From JBAOHV01 sp963714875 (GTDB taxonomy: Bacteria > Actinomycetota > Acidimicrobiia > Acidimicrobiales > Microtrichaceae): a stretch of DNA of 64,000 bases. The notes beneath the pieces are model-generated. The model searched no databases, had not been told where the DNA came from, and saw only the letters and a list, made by a program, of their open reading frames with translations. Positions 16,156 through 25,894 of the stretch are shown piece after piece (within the stretch, counting starts at the first letter, position 1; each line of letters starts with the position of its first letter). Where the stretch lies: assembly GCA_963714875.1 (NCBI GenBank), contig CAVQQI010000011.1, positions 62,001-126,000 of the forward strand, written 5' to 3'. Position numbers and translations under genes: made by a program.

Positions 16156-16713
16156 TGACGGCGAGTGCTCCGGAGTCGGCCGATCCGCTCCCCCCGGTGT
16201 CGCTGTCCATCGGTGTGTCGGAGCTGCGCCGCCGTGTCGGCAATCGTCAGCACGTCGATCGTCAGGTTCCGGTCGGAGAGCTGGCGGTGAGCACCGCGTC
16301 GGTCGCCGCACCGGGAGAGGTCCATCTGGACGTCGCTGATGGAGTCGCTGAGCGACGGGCTCACCGTGCACGGCACGGTGAGCGTGCCATGGCAGGGAGA
16401 CTGCCGTCGTTGCCTCGAGCCCACGTCGGGGGTGGTCGACGCCGAGATCGCGGAGGTCTTCAAGGATCGTCCCGACGAGGGCGAGACCCACCACATCGAC
16501 GGCGACGCGGTCGACCTGGGCCCAGCGGTGCACGATGCCACGGTCCTGGCCCTCCCGCTCGCACCGCTCTGTCGGCCCGACTGCCCCGGGCCGGACCCCG
16601 GCGCGTTCCCGGTCGTCACCGACCCCGAGCAGGTGGATCGGCCCGCCGATCCCCGCTGGGCGGCACTCGCGGACCTCCGCTTCGACTCCGACCGCCCGGA
16701 GTCGCTAGAGTGA
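16155..16713 (+). CDS. DUF177/YceD-family protein (one apparent frameshift)
   Basis: About 185 residues in two frames. The first (to about 16333) carries the N-terminal beta region PVSLSIGVSELRRRVG. The second carries SVPWQGDCRRCLEPTSG and LCRPDCPGPDPG, whose two Cys pairs form the zinc motif of DUF177. Removing one base near 16331-16337 (GACGTCGCTGATG) fuses them. DUF177/YceD genes precede rpmF almost universally and bacterial homologs are linked to 23S rRNA accumulation. The stop codon overlaps the -10 of the rpmF promoter. Confidence 0.8.
16706..16711 (+). promoter_or_regulatory. -10 element TAGAGT upstream of rpmF
   Basis: TAGAGT at 16706-16711 shares its last base with the DUF177 stop TGA (16711-16713). 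It would give rpmF a leader of about 105 nt. No clear -35. Confidence 0.4.
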
Positions 16714-16822
16714 CCGCTCTGTTCGGGACCGTGCGCGCACACGAGTGCCTCAGGGATCCGCTCAGAACCACCCCGGTGGAGAGAAACGCCCCCCACCCGT
16801 GACGAACCGGTAGCGACAACCC

Positions 16823-17002
16823 ATGGCTGTTCCGAAGAAGAAGACCTCCAAGGCGAAGAGCAGGAGCCGACGGGCCTCGAACTGGACCCTCGAGCCCGCC
16901 GCCCGCAGCCTGTGCCCGCGCTGCAACGCGAACAAGCTGCCCCACGTCGTGTGCGGCAACTGCGGTTGGTACGGCGGCCGTCAGGCCATCGACGTCGACT
17001 GA
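16823..17002 (+). CDS. rpmF: 50S ribosomal protein L32
   Basis: A 59-residue protein read directly from the ATG at 16823. It begins AVPKKKTSKAKSRSRRA, the classical L32 start. It then carries LCPRCNANKLPHVVCGNCGWY, a four-cysteine zinc ribbon (CxxC...CxxC), so this is the zinc-bound version. It sits between DUF177 and acpP, the normal order. It is a structural protein of the large subunit. Confidence 0.96.
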   Translation: MAVPKKKTSKAKSRSRRASNWTLEPAARSLCPRCNANKLPHVVCGNCGWYGGRQAIDVD

Positions 17003-17088
17003 GCGTCGCTCACCGACTGCCCGACCACCGTCCAGTGTTCGCTGAAGCAGGTTCAGCGGACATGGCTCCCCGACGTTGCAGGGACCGG

Positions 17089-17094
17089 TACAGT
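17089..17094 (+). promoter_or_regulatory. -10 element TACAGT upstream of acpP
   Basis: TACAGT at 17089-17094 lies 53 nt before the acpP GTG. It is the only TANNNT in the 145-nt gap between rpmF and acpP. Confidence 0.35.
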
Positions 17095-17147
17095 GTTCCG
17101 CACTTCGCTGCGCCGCGTCGCGCCGCCGATGACCGAGGAGACCATGC

Positions 17148-17435
17148 GTGCCTGCTGAGACCGATGCGCAAGCGGGTCAGATCGACCGAGCAGAAGTGCT
17201 CCGGGTGATCAAGGACCAGCTCGCCGACATTCTCGAGATCGATGAGTCCACCATCAACGAGGGGGACTCCTTCGCGGAGGACCTCCACCTCGGGTCCCTC
17301 GAGCTGATCGAGCTGGTCGAAGCGATCGAGGAGGAGTTCGGCGAGCGCAGCGCGGGGTTCCGCGTCGAGGACGAGGACCTCGAGGATCTGAAATCGGTCA
17401 GGGATGCCGTCGACTACGTCATCGCACGGCTCTGA
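17148..17435 (+). CDS. acpP: Acyl carrier protein
   Basis: A 95-residue acidic protein of ACP fold, carrying acyl chains on a phosphopantetheine arm. Conserved elements are VIKDQLADILEID, INEGDSFAEDLHL and SLELIELVEAIEEEFG. The attachment Ser is in HLGSLELIE; the usual preceding Asp of the DSL motif is Gly here. Position before rnc and after rpmF is standard. The GTG at 17148 is the only reasonable start. The 3' end overlaps the rnc frame by 32 nt. Confidence 0.88.
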   Translation: MPAETDAQAGQIDRAEVLRVIKDQLADILEIDESTINEGDSFAEDLHLGSLELIELVEAIEEEFGERSAGFRVEDEDLEDLKSVRDAVDYVIARL

Positions 17436-18273
17436 GGACGCTCACGCCGGCTCTCGCGACGACCTCTGCAGGCGGCTCGCGTACCGGTTCTCCGACGAGT
17501 CGCTGTTGGATCTGGCCCTCCGGCACCGTTCGTGGTGCTCGGAGAACGGTGGCGTGCCATCCAACGAGCGCCTCGAGTTCCTGGGCGACGCGATCCTGGG
17601 CCTGGTCGTGACCGACCACCTGTACCGCAGCGCACCCGACCTGAGCGAAGGTGTGCTGGCTCGTCACCGTTCCGAGCTGGTGAGCGCCGCGGCGTTGGCC
17701 GAGGTGGCGCGCTCGGTGCATCTCGGAGCGGCACTGTCGCTCGGAAAGGGCGAAGAAGCCACCGGTGGTCGGGACAAGACCTCGATCCTCGCCGATGGCA
17801 TGGAGGCGGTGCTCGGTGGGGTGTACCTCGACGGCGGCATGGGTGCGGCAACCTCGGTCGTGTTGCAGCTGCTGGACGACCGCATCGACGACGTGGTGCA
17901 CGGCGGACTCGCGAGCGACCACAAGTCGAAGCTGCAGGAGTACGCCGCTCGGCGTTTCGGTCAGCTGCCGCGGTATGCGTTGAGCGAGACCGGCCCCGAG
18001 CACGACAAGCGGTTCTCGGCCAGGGTCGAGCTCGACGGCGCTGTGTGGGGCCAGGGCGACGGACGTACCAAGAAAGAGGCCGAGCAGTCCGCAGCGCGCA
18101 CTGCGGTGCTGCGCCTGCAGACCGAGGGAGTCGACGCTGCAGAGAGCAGGAACGACACCAGCGACACGAATGATGCGAACGACACGGGCGGCGACCCGTC
18201 GACCGACGACCTCAGTCGTCGGGTGACCACACCAGAACCGGCGGGTACGACCCGAGGGGGGAACCATGCCTGA
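17404..18273 (+). CDS. rnc: Ribonuclease III
   Basis: A 289-residue endonuclease for double-stranded RNA (rRNA and mRNA processing). The signature NERLEFLGDAILG with catalytic Glu/Asp residues is near 54-66. A second acidic cluster, SILADGMEAVLGGVYLDGG, is near 126-144 and a dsRNA-binding domain spans about 168-238 (DHKSKLQEYAARR ... GRTKKEAEQSAA). The C-terminal 50 residues are an unusual Asp/Thr/Asn-rich tail (DTSDTNDANDTGGDPS), probably disordered. The ATG overlaps acpP. The stop overlaps the Fpg-like start by 8 nt. Confidence 0.93.
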   Translation: MPSTTSSHGSEDAHAGSRDDLCRRLAYRFSDESLLDLALRHRSWCSENGGVPSNERLEFLGDAILGLVVTDHLYRSAPDLSEGVLARHRSELVSAAALAEVARSVHLGAALSLGKGEEATGGRDKTSILADGMEAVLGGVYLDGGMGAATSVVLQLLDDRIDDVVHGGLASDHKSKLQEYAARRFGQLPRYALSETGPEHDKRFSARVELDGAVWGQGDGRTKKEAEQSAARTAVLRLQTEGVDAAESRNDTSDTNDANDTGGDPSTDDLSRRVTTPEPAGTTRGGNHA

Positions 18274-19099
18274 GCTTCCAGAGCTCGAGCTGTTGCGAAG
18301 AGATCTCGACAGGGAGGTCGGCGAGCGCAAGATCAAGGCGGTCGAGGTGCCCGTTGCGGGCATCGTGAAACAGCCGACGAAGAAGGCGCTGATCGCAGCG
18401 CTCGAGGGTGTGAAGCTGACCGGCGTGACCCGACGCGGCATGCTGCTGCTGTTCGGCATCGAGGGGACGCATCTGCTGGTGTTGTCGCTGGGGGAGCGCA
18501 CCCGGCTCACCAGGAACCAGCCGCGTGAGGAGGCGGCTCCCGGCACGGCTCTGGTCCTCAGCTTCACCCAGGGCGGGCAGCTGCGGGTCGTCGATCCGAA
18601 GAAGGAGGCGACCGTCCAGTACGTCGCGGCGGACGAGCTCGACGACCTGCACCCGGAGCTGGCGTCGCTCGGACTCGACCCGGTGGACGAGCCGATCTCG
18701 TGGACGACCTTCGGTGAGAACATCCTGCGACGTGACGGCAAGTTGAAGTCGGTGCTGATGGATCCCACCTTCATGGTGGGCATCGGCCCCATCTACTCCG
18801 ACGAGATCCTGTTCCACTCAGGACTGCGCTACGACAGAGCTCCGTCGAGCCTCTCGGCCCAGGAGATCCGCCGTCTGTACCGCGCCGTGGTGGAAACCGT
18901 GCACGAGGCCGTCAAGTACGGTGGCACCTCGCTCGGACCCGACGGATGGCGTGGGCTCTCGGGCGAACCTGGCGACTACCAGCAGTACATCACCGTCTAC
19001 AAGCGTGACGGCGAGATGAGCCCCCGGGCGCGGGGCCCCATCGTCAAGTCACGGTTCGGCAACGGCTACACGTACTACTGCGAACAGACCCAGGTCTGA
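18266..19099 (+). CDS. Fpg/Nei-family protein with degraded catalytic and zinc-finger residues
   Basis: A 277-residue protein with the Fpg N-terminus PELPELELLRRDL (Pro1 and Glu2 retained) and a helix-two-turn-helix segment near 166-182 (TFMVGIGPIYSDEILFHSGL). Two features of active formamidopyrimidine glycosylases are lost. The beta-hairpin Lys (RRGKYL) is Met in TRRGMLLLF near 58. The C-terminal zinc finger CxxC-x16-CxxC is reduced to one Cys (YTYYCEQTQ), so a zincless finger is likely. It occupies the mutM position between rnc and smc. It may still bind lesions or act on other substrates. Confidence 0.8.
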   Translation: MPELPELELLRRDLDREVGERKIKAVEVPVAGIVKQPTKKALIAALEGVKLTGVTRRGMLLLFGIEGTHLLVLSLGERTRLTRNQPREEAAPGTALVLSFTQGGQLRVVDPKKEATVQYVAADELDDLHPELASLGLDPVDEPISWTTFGENILRRDGKLKSVLMDPTFMVGIGPIYSDEILFHSGLRYDRAPSSLSAQEIRRLYRAVVETVHEAVKYGGTSLGPDGWRGLSGEPGDYQQYITVYKRDGEMSPRARGPIVKSRFGNGYTYYCEQTQV

Positions 19100-19154
19100 C
19101 TGCCGGGCGGCGTCCCGGGCCCTTCCCTTCCACGGTGACCACCCCAGGAGCGAC

Positions 19155-22100
19155 GTGTTCCTCAAGACTCTCCAGATCAAGGGCTTCAAGTCCTTCGCCG
19201 ATGCTGCGGATCTCACCCTGGAACCCGGCGTCACGGTGGTCGTCGGGCCCAACGGGTCGGGCAAGTCCAACGTGGTCGATGCCATCGGGTGGGTGCTCGG
19301 CGCTCAGGCGCCCTCGATCGTGCGGTCCCAGAAGATGGACGACGTCATCTTCGCCGGCACGTCGAAGCGCCCGGCGCTCGGTCGCGCCGAGGTGTCGCTG
19401 ACCATCGACAACTCCAGTCAGCAGCTGCCCATCGACTTCACCGAGGTGACGCTCACCCGGTTGCTGTTCCGCTCGGGCGACAGCGAGTACGCGATCAACG
19501 GCGTGCCGTGCCGGCTGCTCGACATCCAGGAGCTGCTGTCGGACTCCGGGGTGGGCCGCCAGCAGCACGTGATCATCTCCCAGGGCAACATCGACGGCGT
19601 CCTCAACGCCCGCCCCGAGGAGCGGCGCCTGATCATCGAAGAGGCCGCCGGCGTGCTCAAGTACCGCCGCCGCAAGGAACGCGCCGAGCGCCGGCTGTCG
19701 GCCACCGAGGCCAACCTGACCCGCATCCAGGACCTGCTGCGCGAGGTGCGACGCCAGCTGCGCCCCCTGGAACGCCAGGCCGACGCAGCCCGACGCCACG
19801 GCGACCTGATCGCCGAGCTGGGCGCAGTGCGGCTGCATCGTCGCCGGCCGGGAGCTGGCGCGCTTGCGGTCCCAGCTCGAGGTCGGCTCGCGCACGCAGC
19901 AGGAGCTGCGCGGCCAGGACCAACAGCTGCGCGCCGCGCTGGCCGAGCTGGACGCGCTGGTGTTGGGTGCCGAGGCCGAGCTGTCGTCGCTCGGTGGCCG
20001 TGACGTCGGCGACGCGCTGGTGCGCTACGAGACGCTGCGGGAGAAGGCCAGGGGGCAGCTCGCGCTGCTGGCCGAGCGTCGTCGGGGCGTGGATCGAGAA
20101 CTGAGCTCGTCGGTCGACGCGGGGGTCATCGCGTCGCTCGAGTCCGAGCAGGCCCAGCTGCGCTCCGAGCGTGACCAGGCCGACGGCGATGCAGAGTCCA
20201 TCGAGCAGGCCGCAGCCGCCCTTGCCGACGCCGAAGCGGCGCTGGCCGAGGAGCGGGAGCGCTTCGAGCAGGACTGGGGCGAGGGCGTCCCTGCACTCAC
20301 CGGTGAGGCTGCCGGCATCCGGGGCGAGCTGGCCGCGCTGCGCTCCGCGATCGAGCGGACCGACAACGACCGCAGTCGTCTGGAGACCCGACGGGCGTCG
20401 CTGGCCGATCGCGTCGAGCGACTCGGGGCGGAGGTGGACCAGACCGAACGTGAACGCTCCCAGGCCGACGCTGCGGTGCCGACGATCGGGGCCGCTCTCG
20501 ACGCCGCGACCGCTGCCCGCATCGACGCCGAGCAGGCGCTGGGTGCTGCCGAGCAGCTGGCGATCGATGCCGAGGCCGATCACTCCGCATGGTCGGCTCG
20601 GGTCGAGGCGCTGTCGCTGGCGCTCGACGAGGCTCGCCAGCGCGCCGGTGCGGAGCACCTGGCCGGGCTGGACGGGGTGCTCGGCACCCTGTTGGACCTG
20701 GTCGAGGTCGACCCCGGCTGGGAGGACGCCTTCGAAGCCGCCGCCGGCGAGGCCCTCGGCGCGGTCGTGGTGGCCGATGTCGACGCCGCCCGCCGATCGC
20801 TGGCATCCCTGGGACAGGGTGACCACCGTGGTGCAGTGCTGGCGCTCGAGGGCGTCGCCGGCAGCTCCGCCGCACCGCCGCCGGTCGGGGAGCCGGTGCG
20901 CCGCCACGTCCGGCCGCTGCGCCAGAGGGGGCGATGCAACCGGGCTCGAGCGGGTGCTCGACGCGTTGCTGTCCTCCGCGGTGGCGATCGACGGCGGCTG
21001 GGAGGAGGCGGTCCCGGTCGCAGCACAACACCCCGTCGGCAGTGGTGGTCACCCGCGACCGGGCGATCGCTTCGGCATCTCGGGGTGGCGCATCGGGGCG
21101 GCGAGCTCCGGCGCCACCGGTGCAGCGCTCGAGGAGGCCACCGCTCGGTCGTCCTCGTCACTGGCCGAGCGCGACCGGGTGCGAGCGCTGGTCGAGCGCG
21201 CCAGGGTCGCCGTGCGCGAGACGCGTCAGACGGAGTCCGGCGCCACCCGCGAGCGCGATGTGAACGAGTCGCTGCGCCGATCCCTCGCCGATGCGGCCCG
21301 TCGACTGTCCGGCGATGCCGACGAGGCGCGTGCAGAGCTCGAGGCGCTGGGGGCACACCTCGGCGAACTGGTCGAGCGCCACGCACGGGAGACCGCACGG
21401 GTCGCCGAGCTCGAGGCGCTGCTGCCGCAGCTCGACGCTGCGGAGGCGGAGATCGGCGCCGAGGGCCCGGGCGATGGCCATCGCCCGGGAGCACCTCGAG
21501 GAGCACAGCGCTCGCGTCGGGTCGATGCGCACCGACCTGGAGGTTCGCTCCGCCGGCGTGGACGAGCGTCGCCGCTTCGTCAGCGAGCGGCTCGAACAGG
21601 TCGATGGAACGGCTGTCGCGCAACATCGCCGAACGCGACTCCGCAGCCCGGCGCCGGGTCGAGCTCGAGGCGCGTGCCGCGGCGACCGACCGTCTGAGCG
21701 GGTTCGTGACCGCACGCGCCGCGGTGATCGAGGCGAACCTGGCGCTGCTGCGCGACGAGCGACGGCGCCAGTCCGATGCGGCGCGGGACGTGACCTCGAA
21801 GCTCGAGGCCCGGCGGACCGAACGTGCAGATGCCGAACGGCGGCTCGAAGAGGTGCGCGCGCGGGTGCAGACCGCCGAGATCGCCGACGCCGAGGCACGC
21901 ATGCGGCTGGAGGCGGCGACCGAGTCGCTGCGCCACGACCTCGATGCCGAGCCCGACGCCGCCATCTCGGCCGAGTGCCCCGAGCTGCCCGAGGGCGTCA
22001 CCGCCGGGGCCCGTGTGCGCGAGCTCGAGCGGGAGCTGCGGATCATGGGGCCCGATCAACCCGTTGGCGCTCCAGGAGTTCACCGAGCTCTCCGAGCGCC

Positions 22101-22654
22101 ACACCTTCCTGGAGGGCCAGCTCGAGGACATCCGTCAGACACGTCGCGAGCTGTCGAAGGTGATCCGGGCGGTCGACGAGGAGATCGTCAAGGTCTTCTC
22201 CGCCGCGTTCGCGGATGTCAGTCAGAACTTCACCGTGCTGTTCGAGACGCTCTTCCCCGGCGGCGAGGGCCGTCTGCGGTTGACCGATCCGAACAACCTG
22301 CTCGAGACCGGCATCGAGATCGAGGCCAAGCCGTCCGGCAAGAACGTGCGCAAGCTGTCCCTGCTGTCGGGCGGCGAGCGCTCGCTGACCGCACTCGCGT
22401 ACCTCTTCGCGGTGTTCCGCTCCCGCCCGTCGCCGTTCTACGTCATGGACGAGGTCGAAGCAGCCCTCGACGACGTCAACCTGCACCGGTTCCTGGACCT
22501 CGTCGCCGAGTTCCGCAGCACTGCGCAGCTCATCATCGTGAGCCACCAGAAGCGCACGATGGAGGCAGCCGACGTGCTCTACGGCGTCACCATGGAGCCG
22601 GGCGGGTCCTCGAAGGTCGTCTCGGAGAGGGCCACCGCGTCGGCGGAGCGCTGA
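19155..22654 (+). CDS. smc: Chromosome segregation protein SMC (about seven apparent indels)
   Basis: The locus encodes a roughly 1164-residue SMC ATPase. The GTG start at 19155 has AGGAG 4 nt upstream. Walker A is VVGPNGSGKSNVVDAIGWVLG (head, residues about 30-50). The hinge lies near DGVLGTLLDLVEVD (about 20670) between two long coiled coils. The C-terminal head has LSGGERSLTALA and Walker B YVMDEVEAALDD. Coding jumps frame at about 19839, 20927, 21031, 21060, 21463, 21601 and 22047. Six need one extra base removed and one (21060) a base added, five of them in G/C runs; the full family alignment is then continuous. It organises chromosomes with ScpAB (not in window). Confidence 0.88.
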
Positions 22655-22671
22655 AGGGTCGAGCCGCCAGG

Positions 22672-23644
22672 TCAGGGCAGGCGGCTGAACCAGCGCAGCG
22701 AGAACCCGGCGGCCACCAGCAGCAGCACCAGGCCGAAGCCGACGAAGCGGTAGGACGACGTCGTCCTGGCGCTCGTCGAACCCGATCGTCGAGCCCAGCT
22801 GGTCGTAGACCGAGCGCAGGTCCGACACCGACTCGGCGGTGTACGCGGTCCCGCCCGTGCCCTCGGCGAGCAGCCGCAGCTCGTCGACGTTGACGGGCAC
22901 CGGTGTGAGCTGACCCACGCCGTCGCCGTCCTCGTCGACGAGGATCTCTCCGTTCGCCGTGCCGTACGCGATGGTCGACACCGCGACACCGGCGTCGACT
23001 GCCAGCGGAATCGCATCCTCGGTCGGCAGCCCGACGGTGGTCTCACCGTCGGAGATCAACACGATCGCCGCGTCGGGCGACTCGCCGTCGAGGCCGACCG
23101 CCTGGTCCTCGATCACGTCGAGCGAGAGCTTCACCGCGTCGCCGATGGCGGTGGCCTTGTCGAGCTCCAGGTTGTCGATCGACGCCTTGATGTCATCGTG
23201 CTCGCGCGTCGGCGGCACCAGCAGCTGTGCGGTGCCGGCGAAGCTGACCAGGCCGACGTTGAGTCGGTCGGGGAGCTCGTCGATGAACTCCTTGGCGGCG
23301 GTCTGCGCGGCCTCGAAGCGGTTGGGGTCGACGTCCTCGGCGGCCATCGACAGCGAGGTGTCGAACGCCAACATGATGGTGGTTCGTTCCTCGGGGACCT
23401 GGACCGTCATCACGGGCTGGGCGAAGGAGATCACGAGCAGGCTGACTGCAGCCAGGAACACGCCCGCGGTCAGGTGGCGGCGCCACCCGGGGCGCTTCGG
23501 GGCGACCTTGTCGAGCAGTTCCAGGTTCGAGAACCTGACGGTGTAGCGGGGCTTGGTGAACTGCAGCGCGACATACAGCCCGATCAGCGCTGCGACGACC
23601 ACGAGCAGCCACAGCCGTGAAGGCTCCATGAACCATTCGCTCAT
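22672..23644 (-). CDS. BatA-like von Willebrand factor A membrane protein (one apparent frameshift)
   Basis: About 323 residues. An N-terminal hydrophobic segment (LWLLVVVAALIGLYVAL) is followed by TKPRYTVRFSNLELLDKVAPKRP and a second helix (FLAAVSLLVISFAQPV). This is the layout of aerotolerance BatA proteins. The vWA domain has a complete MIDAS (FDTSLSM near 91-97; ISDGETT). A C-terminal helix (FGLVLLLVAAGFSLRWF) is reached only after removing one extra base at 22753-22754. The ATG at 23644 overlaps the DUF58 stop. It ends 17 nt from the convergent smc gene. It belongs to the moxR-DUF58-vWA module. Confidence 0.8.
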
Positions 23645-24585
23645 CGTGTGCGCCTTCCTGCCGTCGCCTCGGCCCGATGTCGACGCTGCGACACGTGGCG
23701 GGCGAGGTCCAGCAGCCAGTCGCCGTCGGTGCGCAGCGTCATGTGGTCCGCTCCGGCGCCTCGGATGGCCGAACTGATCGCTGCATGCTGGCGGCCGGCG
23801 GCCTCGGCATAGCGCGCACGCAGCTTGGCGTCATCGGTGTTGACCTCCCGCGTTGCGCCCGTCGCCGGGTCGGTGAAGTGCAGCACGCCCACCGGTGGCA
23901 GCTCGAGGTCGCGGGGATCCACCACCTGTACGCACAGCACCGAGTGTCGCAGGGCTGTCGCCCCGAGCGCGGTGCTCCAGGTCGCGGGATCGCTCTGGAA
24001 GTCCGAGACGACCGCGATCAGCCCGCGTCGCGGCGCCATGGATCCGAGTGCCCGCAGTCCGGCCCCCAGGTCGATGCTCCCGGCGCCGTCGACGCGGGGA
24101 GCGGTGAGGATCTGGTTCAGGACCCCCAGCAGGTTCCGTCGACCCTGTCGCGGCGGGATCGTCGCGACCTGTGGTCCGCGCATGATCATGGCGCCCACGC
24201 GATTGCCGCCGCGGGCCGTGAGCAGGCCGATCGCAGCAGCCGCGCCGAGCACCAGGTCGCGCTTCTCACACGAGGCGGTCCCGAAGTCGAGTCGCGGGGA
24301 CCGGTCGATCACCATCCAGGTCTCGAGCTCCCGATCCGCGATCGTCTCGCGGATGTAGGGCTCCTGCATGCGTGCGGTGACGTTCCAGTCGATGTGGCGC
24401 ACGTCGTCGCCCGGGGAGTACCGGCGGGTCTCGCCGGGTTCGCTGCCTCGTCCCGGCACGATGCCCATGAAGTCACCGTGGAGCATGCCGTCGAGTCGGC
24501 GCGACACATCCAGGGTGAGCCTGCGGATGATCTCATCCGCAGGTCGGTCGCCGACCAGCCCCAACGTGTTCGACAGACCAGGCAC
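23641..24585 (-). CDS. DUF58-domain protein of the MoxR module
   Basis: A 314-residue cytosolic protein. The DUF58 core PGDDVRHIDWNVTARM is near residues 60-75 and LETWMVIDRSPRLDFG near 87-102 is the start of a vWA-like fold. SDFQSDPATW is the later acidic loop. Such proteins accompany MoxR AAA+ ATPases and are thought to help insert metal cofactors or fold partner proteins. The GTG at 24585, four nt after the moxR TGA, was chosen over the longer frame. Its stop overlaps the vWA gene start (ATGA), so the three genes form one minus-strand operon. Confidence 0.85.
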   Translation of the reverse strand: MPGLSNTLGLVGDRPADEIIRRLTLDVSRRLDGMLHGDFMGIVPGRGSEPGETRRYSPGDDVRHIDWNVTARMQEPYIRETIADRELETWMVIDRSPRLDFGTASCEKRDLVLGAAAAIGLLTARGGNRVGAMIMRGPQVATIPPRQGRRNLLGVLNQILTAPRVDGAGSIDLGAGLRALGSMAPRRGLIAVVSDFQSDPATWSTALGATALRHSVLCVQVVDPRDLELPPVGVLHFTDPATGATREVNTDDAKLRARYAEAAGRQHAAISSAIRGAGADHMTLRTDGDWLLDLARHVSQRRHRAEATAGRRTR

Positions 24586-24589
24586 GCGC

Positions 24590-25675
24590 TCAGGCCCCCC
24601 AGGGACGTGAGTCGCTCTGGGCACCCAGGTAGGGATCTGCGTGCTGGCCGCCCTGGGCAGGGCTGACCCGGGGTGCAGGAACGGTCGACAGGAGTCGCCC
24701 CAGGACCTGCTCCACGTCGACGTCCTGGGCGAGCGCCTCGTAGGACAGCAGCATGCGGTGGCGCAGGATCTCGGGCGCCACGTCGAACACGTCCTGGGGC
24801 GTCAGATAGTTGCGGCCACGCAGCAGCGCGAGCGCCCGACCACCGCGAACGAGCCCGATCGAGGCGCGGGGGCTGGCGCCGAGCTCGATGAAGGTGCGCA
24901 GTTCCGGCAGGCCGTAGTTCTCGGGCGTTCGGGTGCACAGCACCAGGTTGACCGCGTACTCCAGCACCGATCGGTCGACGTAGACGCGCTCCGCGGCGGC
25001 CTGCAGCGCCTCGACCTGTTCGATCTCGATGACCTTGGTCGCCTCCGGTGGATTGGTGCCCATCCGCTGGACGATCTCCACCTCTTCGTTCGGAGAGGGG
25101 TATCCCAGCACGACCTTCATCAGGAACCGGTCGCGCTGCGCCTCGGGCAGCGGGTAGACGCCCTCGGACTCGATGGGGTTCTGGGTGGCCATGACCAGGA
25201 ACGGCGTGGGGACGGCGTGCGACGTGCCGCCGATGGTCACCTGGCGTTCGGCCATCACCTCGAGCAGCGCTGACTGGACCTTGGCCGGGGCGCGGTTGAT
25301 CTCGTCCGCGAGCAGGAAGTTCGCGAACACCGGACCCAGTTCCACGTCGAAGCTCTCTGACGACGAGCGGTAGATGCGGGTGCCGATGACGTCGGCCGGC
25401 AACAGGTCGGGGGTGAACTGGACCCTCGAGAAGCTGCCGCCGACCGAGGTCGCCAGGGTCTCGACCGCGAGCGTCTTGGCCAGTCCCGGCACGCTCTCGA
25501 GCAGGCAGTGGCCCCCGGCGATGAGGCAGGCGAGCATGCGCTCGATCGCACGGTCCTGCCCGACGATGACCTTCTTGATCTCGAAGAGCAGCTGTTCGAG
25601 GACCTGCGCCTCGGGCGGGGTGACCTCGCCCGAGGGGGTGTCGGGCAACGTCGGGGTGGTTGTTGACGGTTCCAT
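24590..25675 (-). CDS. MoxR-family AAA+ ATPase
   Basis: A 361-residue AAA+ ATPase. Walker A is LESVPGLAKTLAVE (near 63-76), Walker B FLLADEINRAPAK, then the MoxR motifs LLEVMAERQVTI and VMATQNPIESEGVYPLPEAQ and the sensor arginine in QRDRF. MoxR proteins act with DUF58/vWA partners as chaperones for complex or cofactor maturation. The ATG at 25675 has AGGAG 6 nt upstream. It is divergent from ftsY, and its product leads the operon with DUF58 and the BatA-like gene. Confidence 0.9.
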   Translation of the reverse strand: MEPSTTTPTLPDTPSGEVTPPEAQVLEQLLFEIKKVIVGQDRAIERMLACLIAGGHCLLESVPGLAKTLAVETLATSVGGSFSRVQFTPDLLPADVIGTRIYRSSSESFDVELGPVFANFLLADEINRAPAKVQSALLEVMAERQVTIGGTSHAVPTPFLVMATQNPIESEGVYPLPEAQRDRFLMKVVLGYPSPNEEVEIVQRMGTNPPEATKVIEIEQVEALQAAAERVYVDRSVLEYAVNLVLCTRTPENYGLPELRTFIELGASPRASIGLVRGGRALALLRGRNYLTPQDVFDVAPEILRHRMLLSYEALAQDVDVEQVLGRLLSTVPAPRVSPAQGGQHADPYLGAQSDSRPWGA

Positions 25676-25878
25676 CTGTCTCCTGCCCCGGCTCGTGCCG
25701 GAACCGCTCAGCGTCTGGTTGGGGATCGTTGGTGGGGTGGGGTTCGGTGCAGTGCGTCGGTCCGAGGGCGACCCGCAGCACGGTACGGCCCCGGGGACGC
25801 GATGCGCCCGTCGTGGACGCCCGAAGCTGATCCACCGTTCAGGGACCCGTGTCGGGATCCACCGACGGGTGACCACAG

Positions 25879-25894
25879 TAGGCTCGCTGGGCCT
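25879..25894 (+). promoter_or_regulatory. Probable promoter (-10 TAGGCT) of ftsY
   Basis: TAGGCT at 25879-25884 lies 10 nt before the ftsY ATG in the 219-nt divergent gap with moxR. No ribosome binding site is visible, so this is another near-leaderless start. Confidence 0.4.

Noticed and set aside
20171..21697. Separate protein within smc in a shifted frame
   Set aside because: Its meaningful part is the SMC coiled coil; it is explained by indels, not by an overlapping gene.
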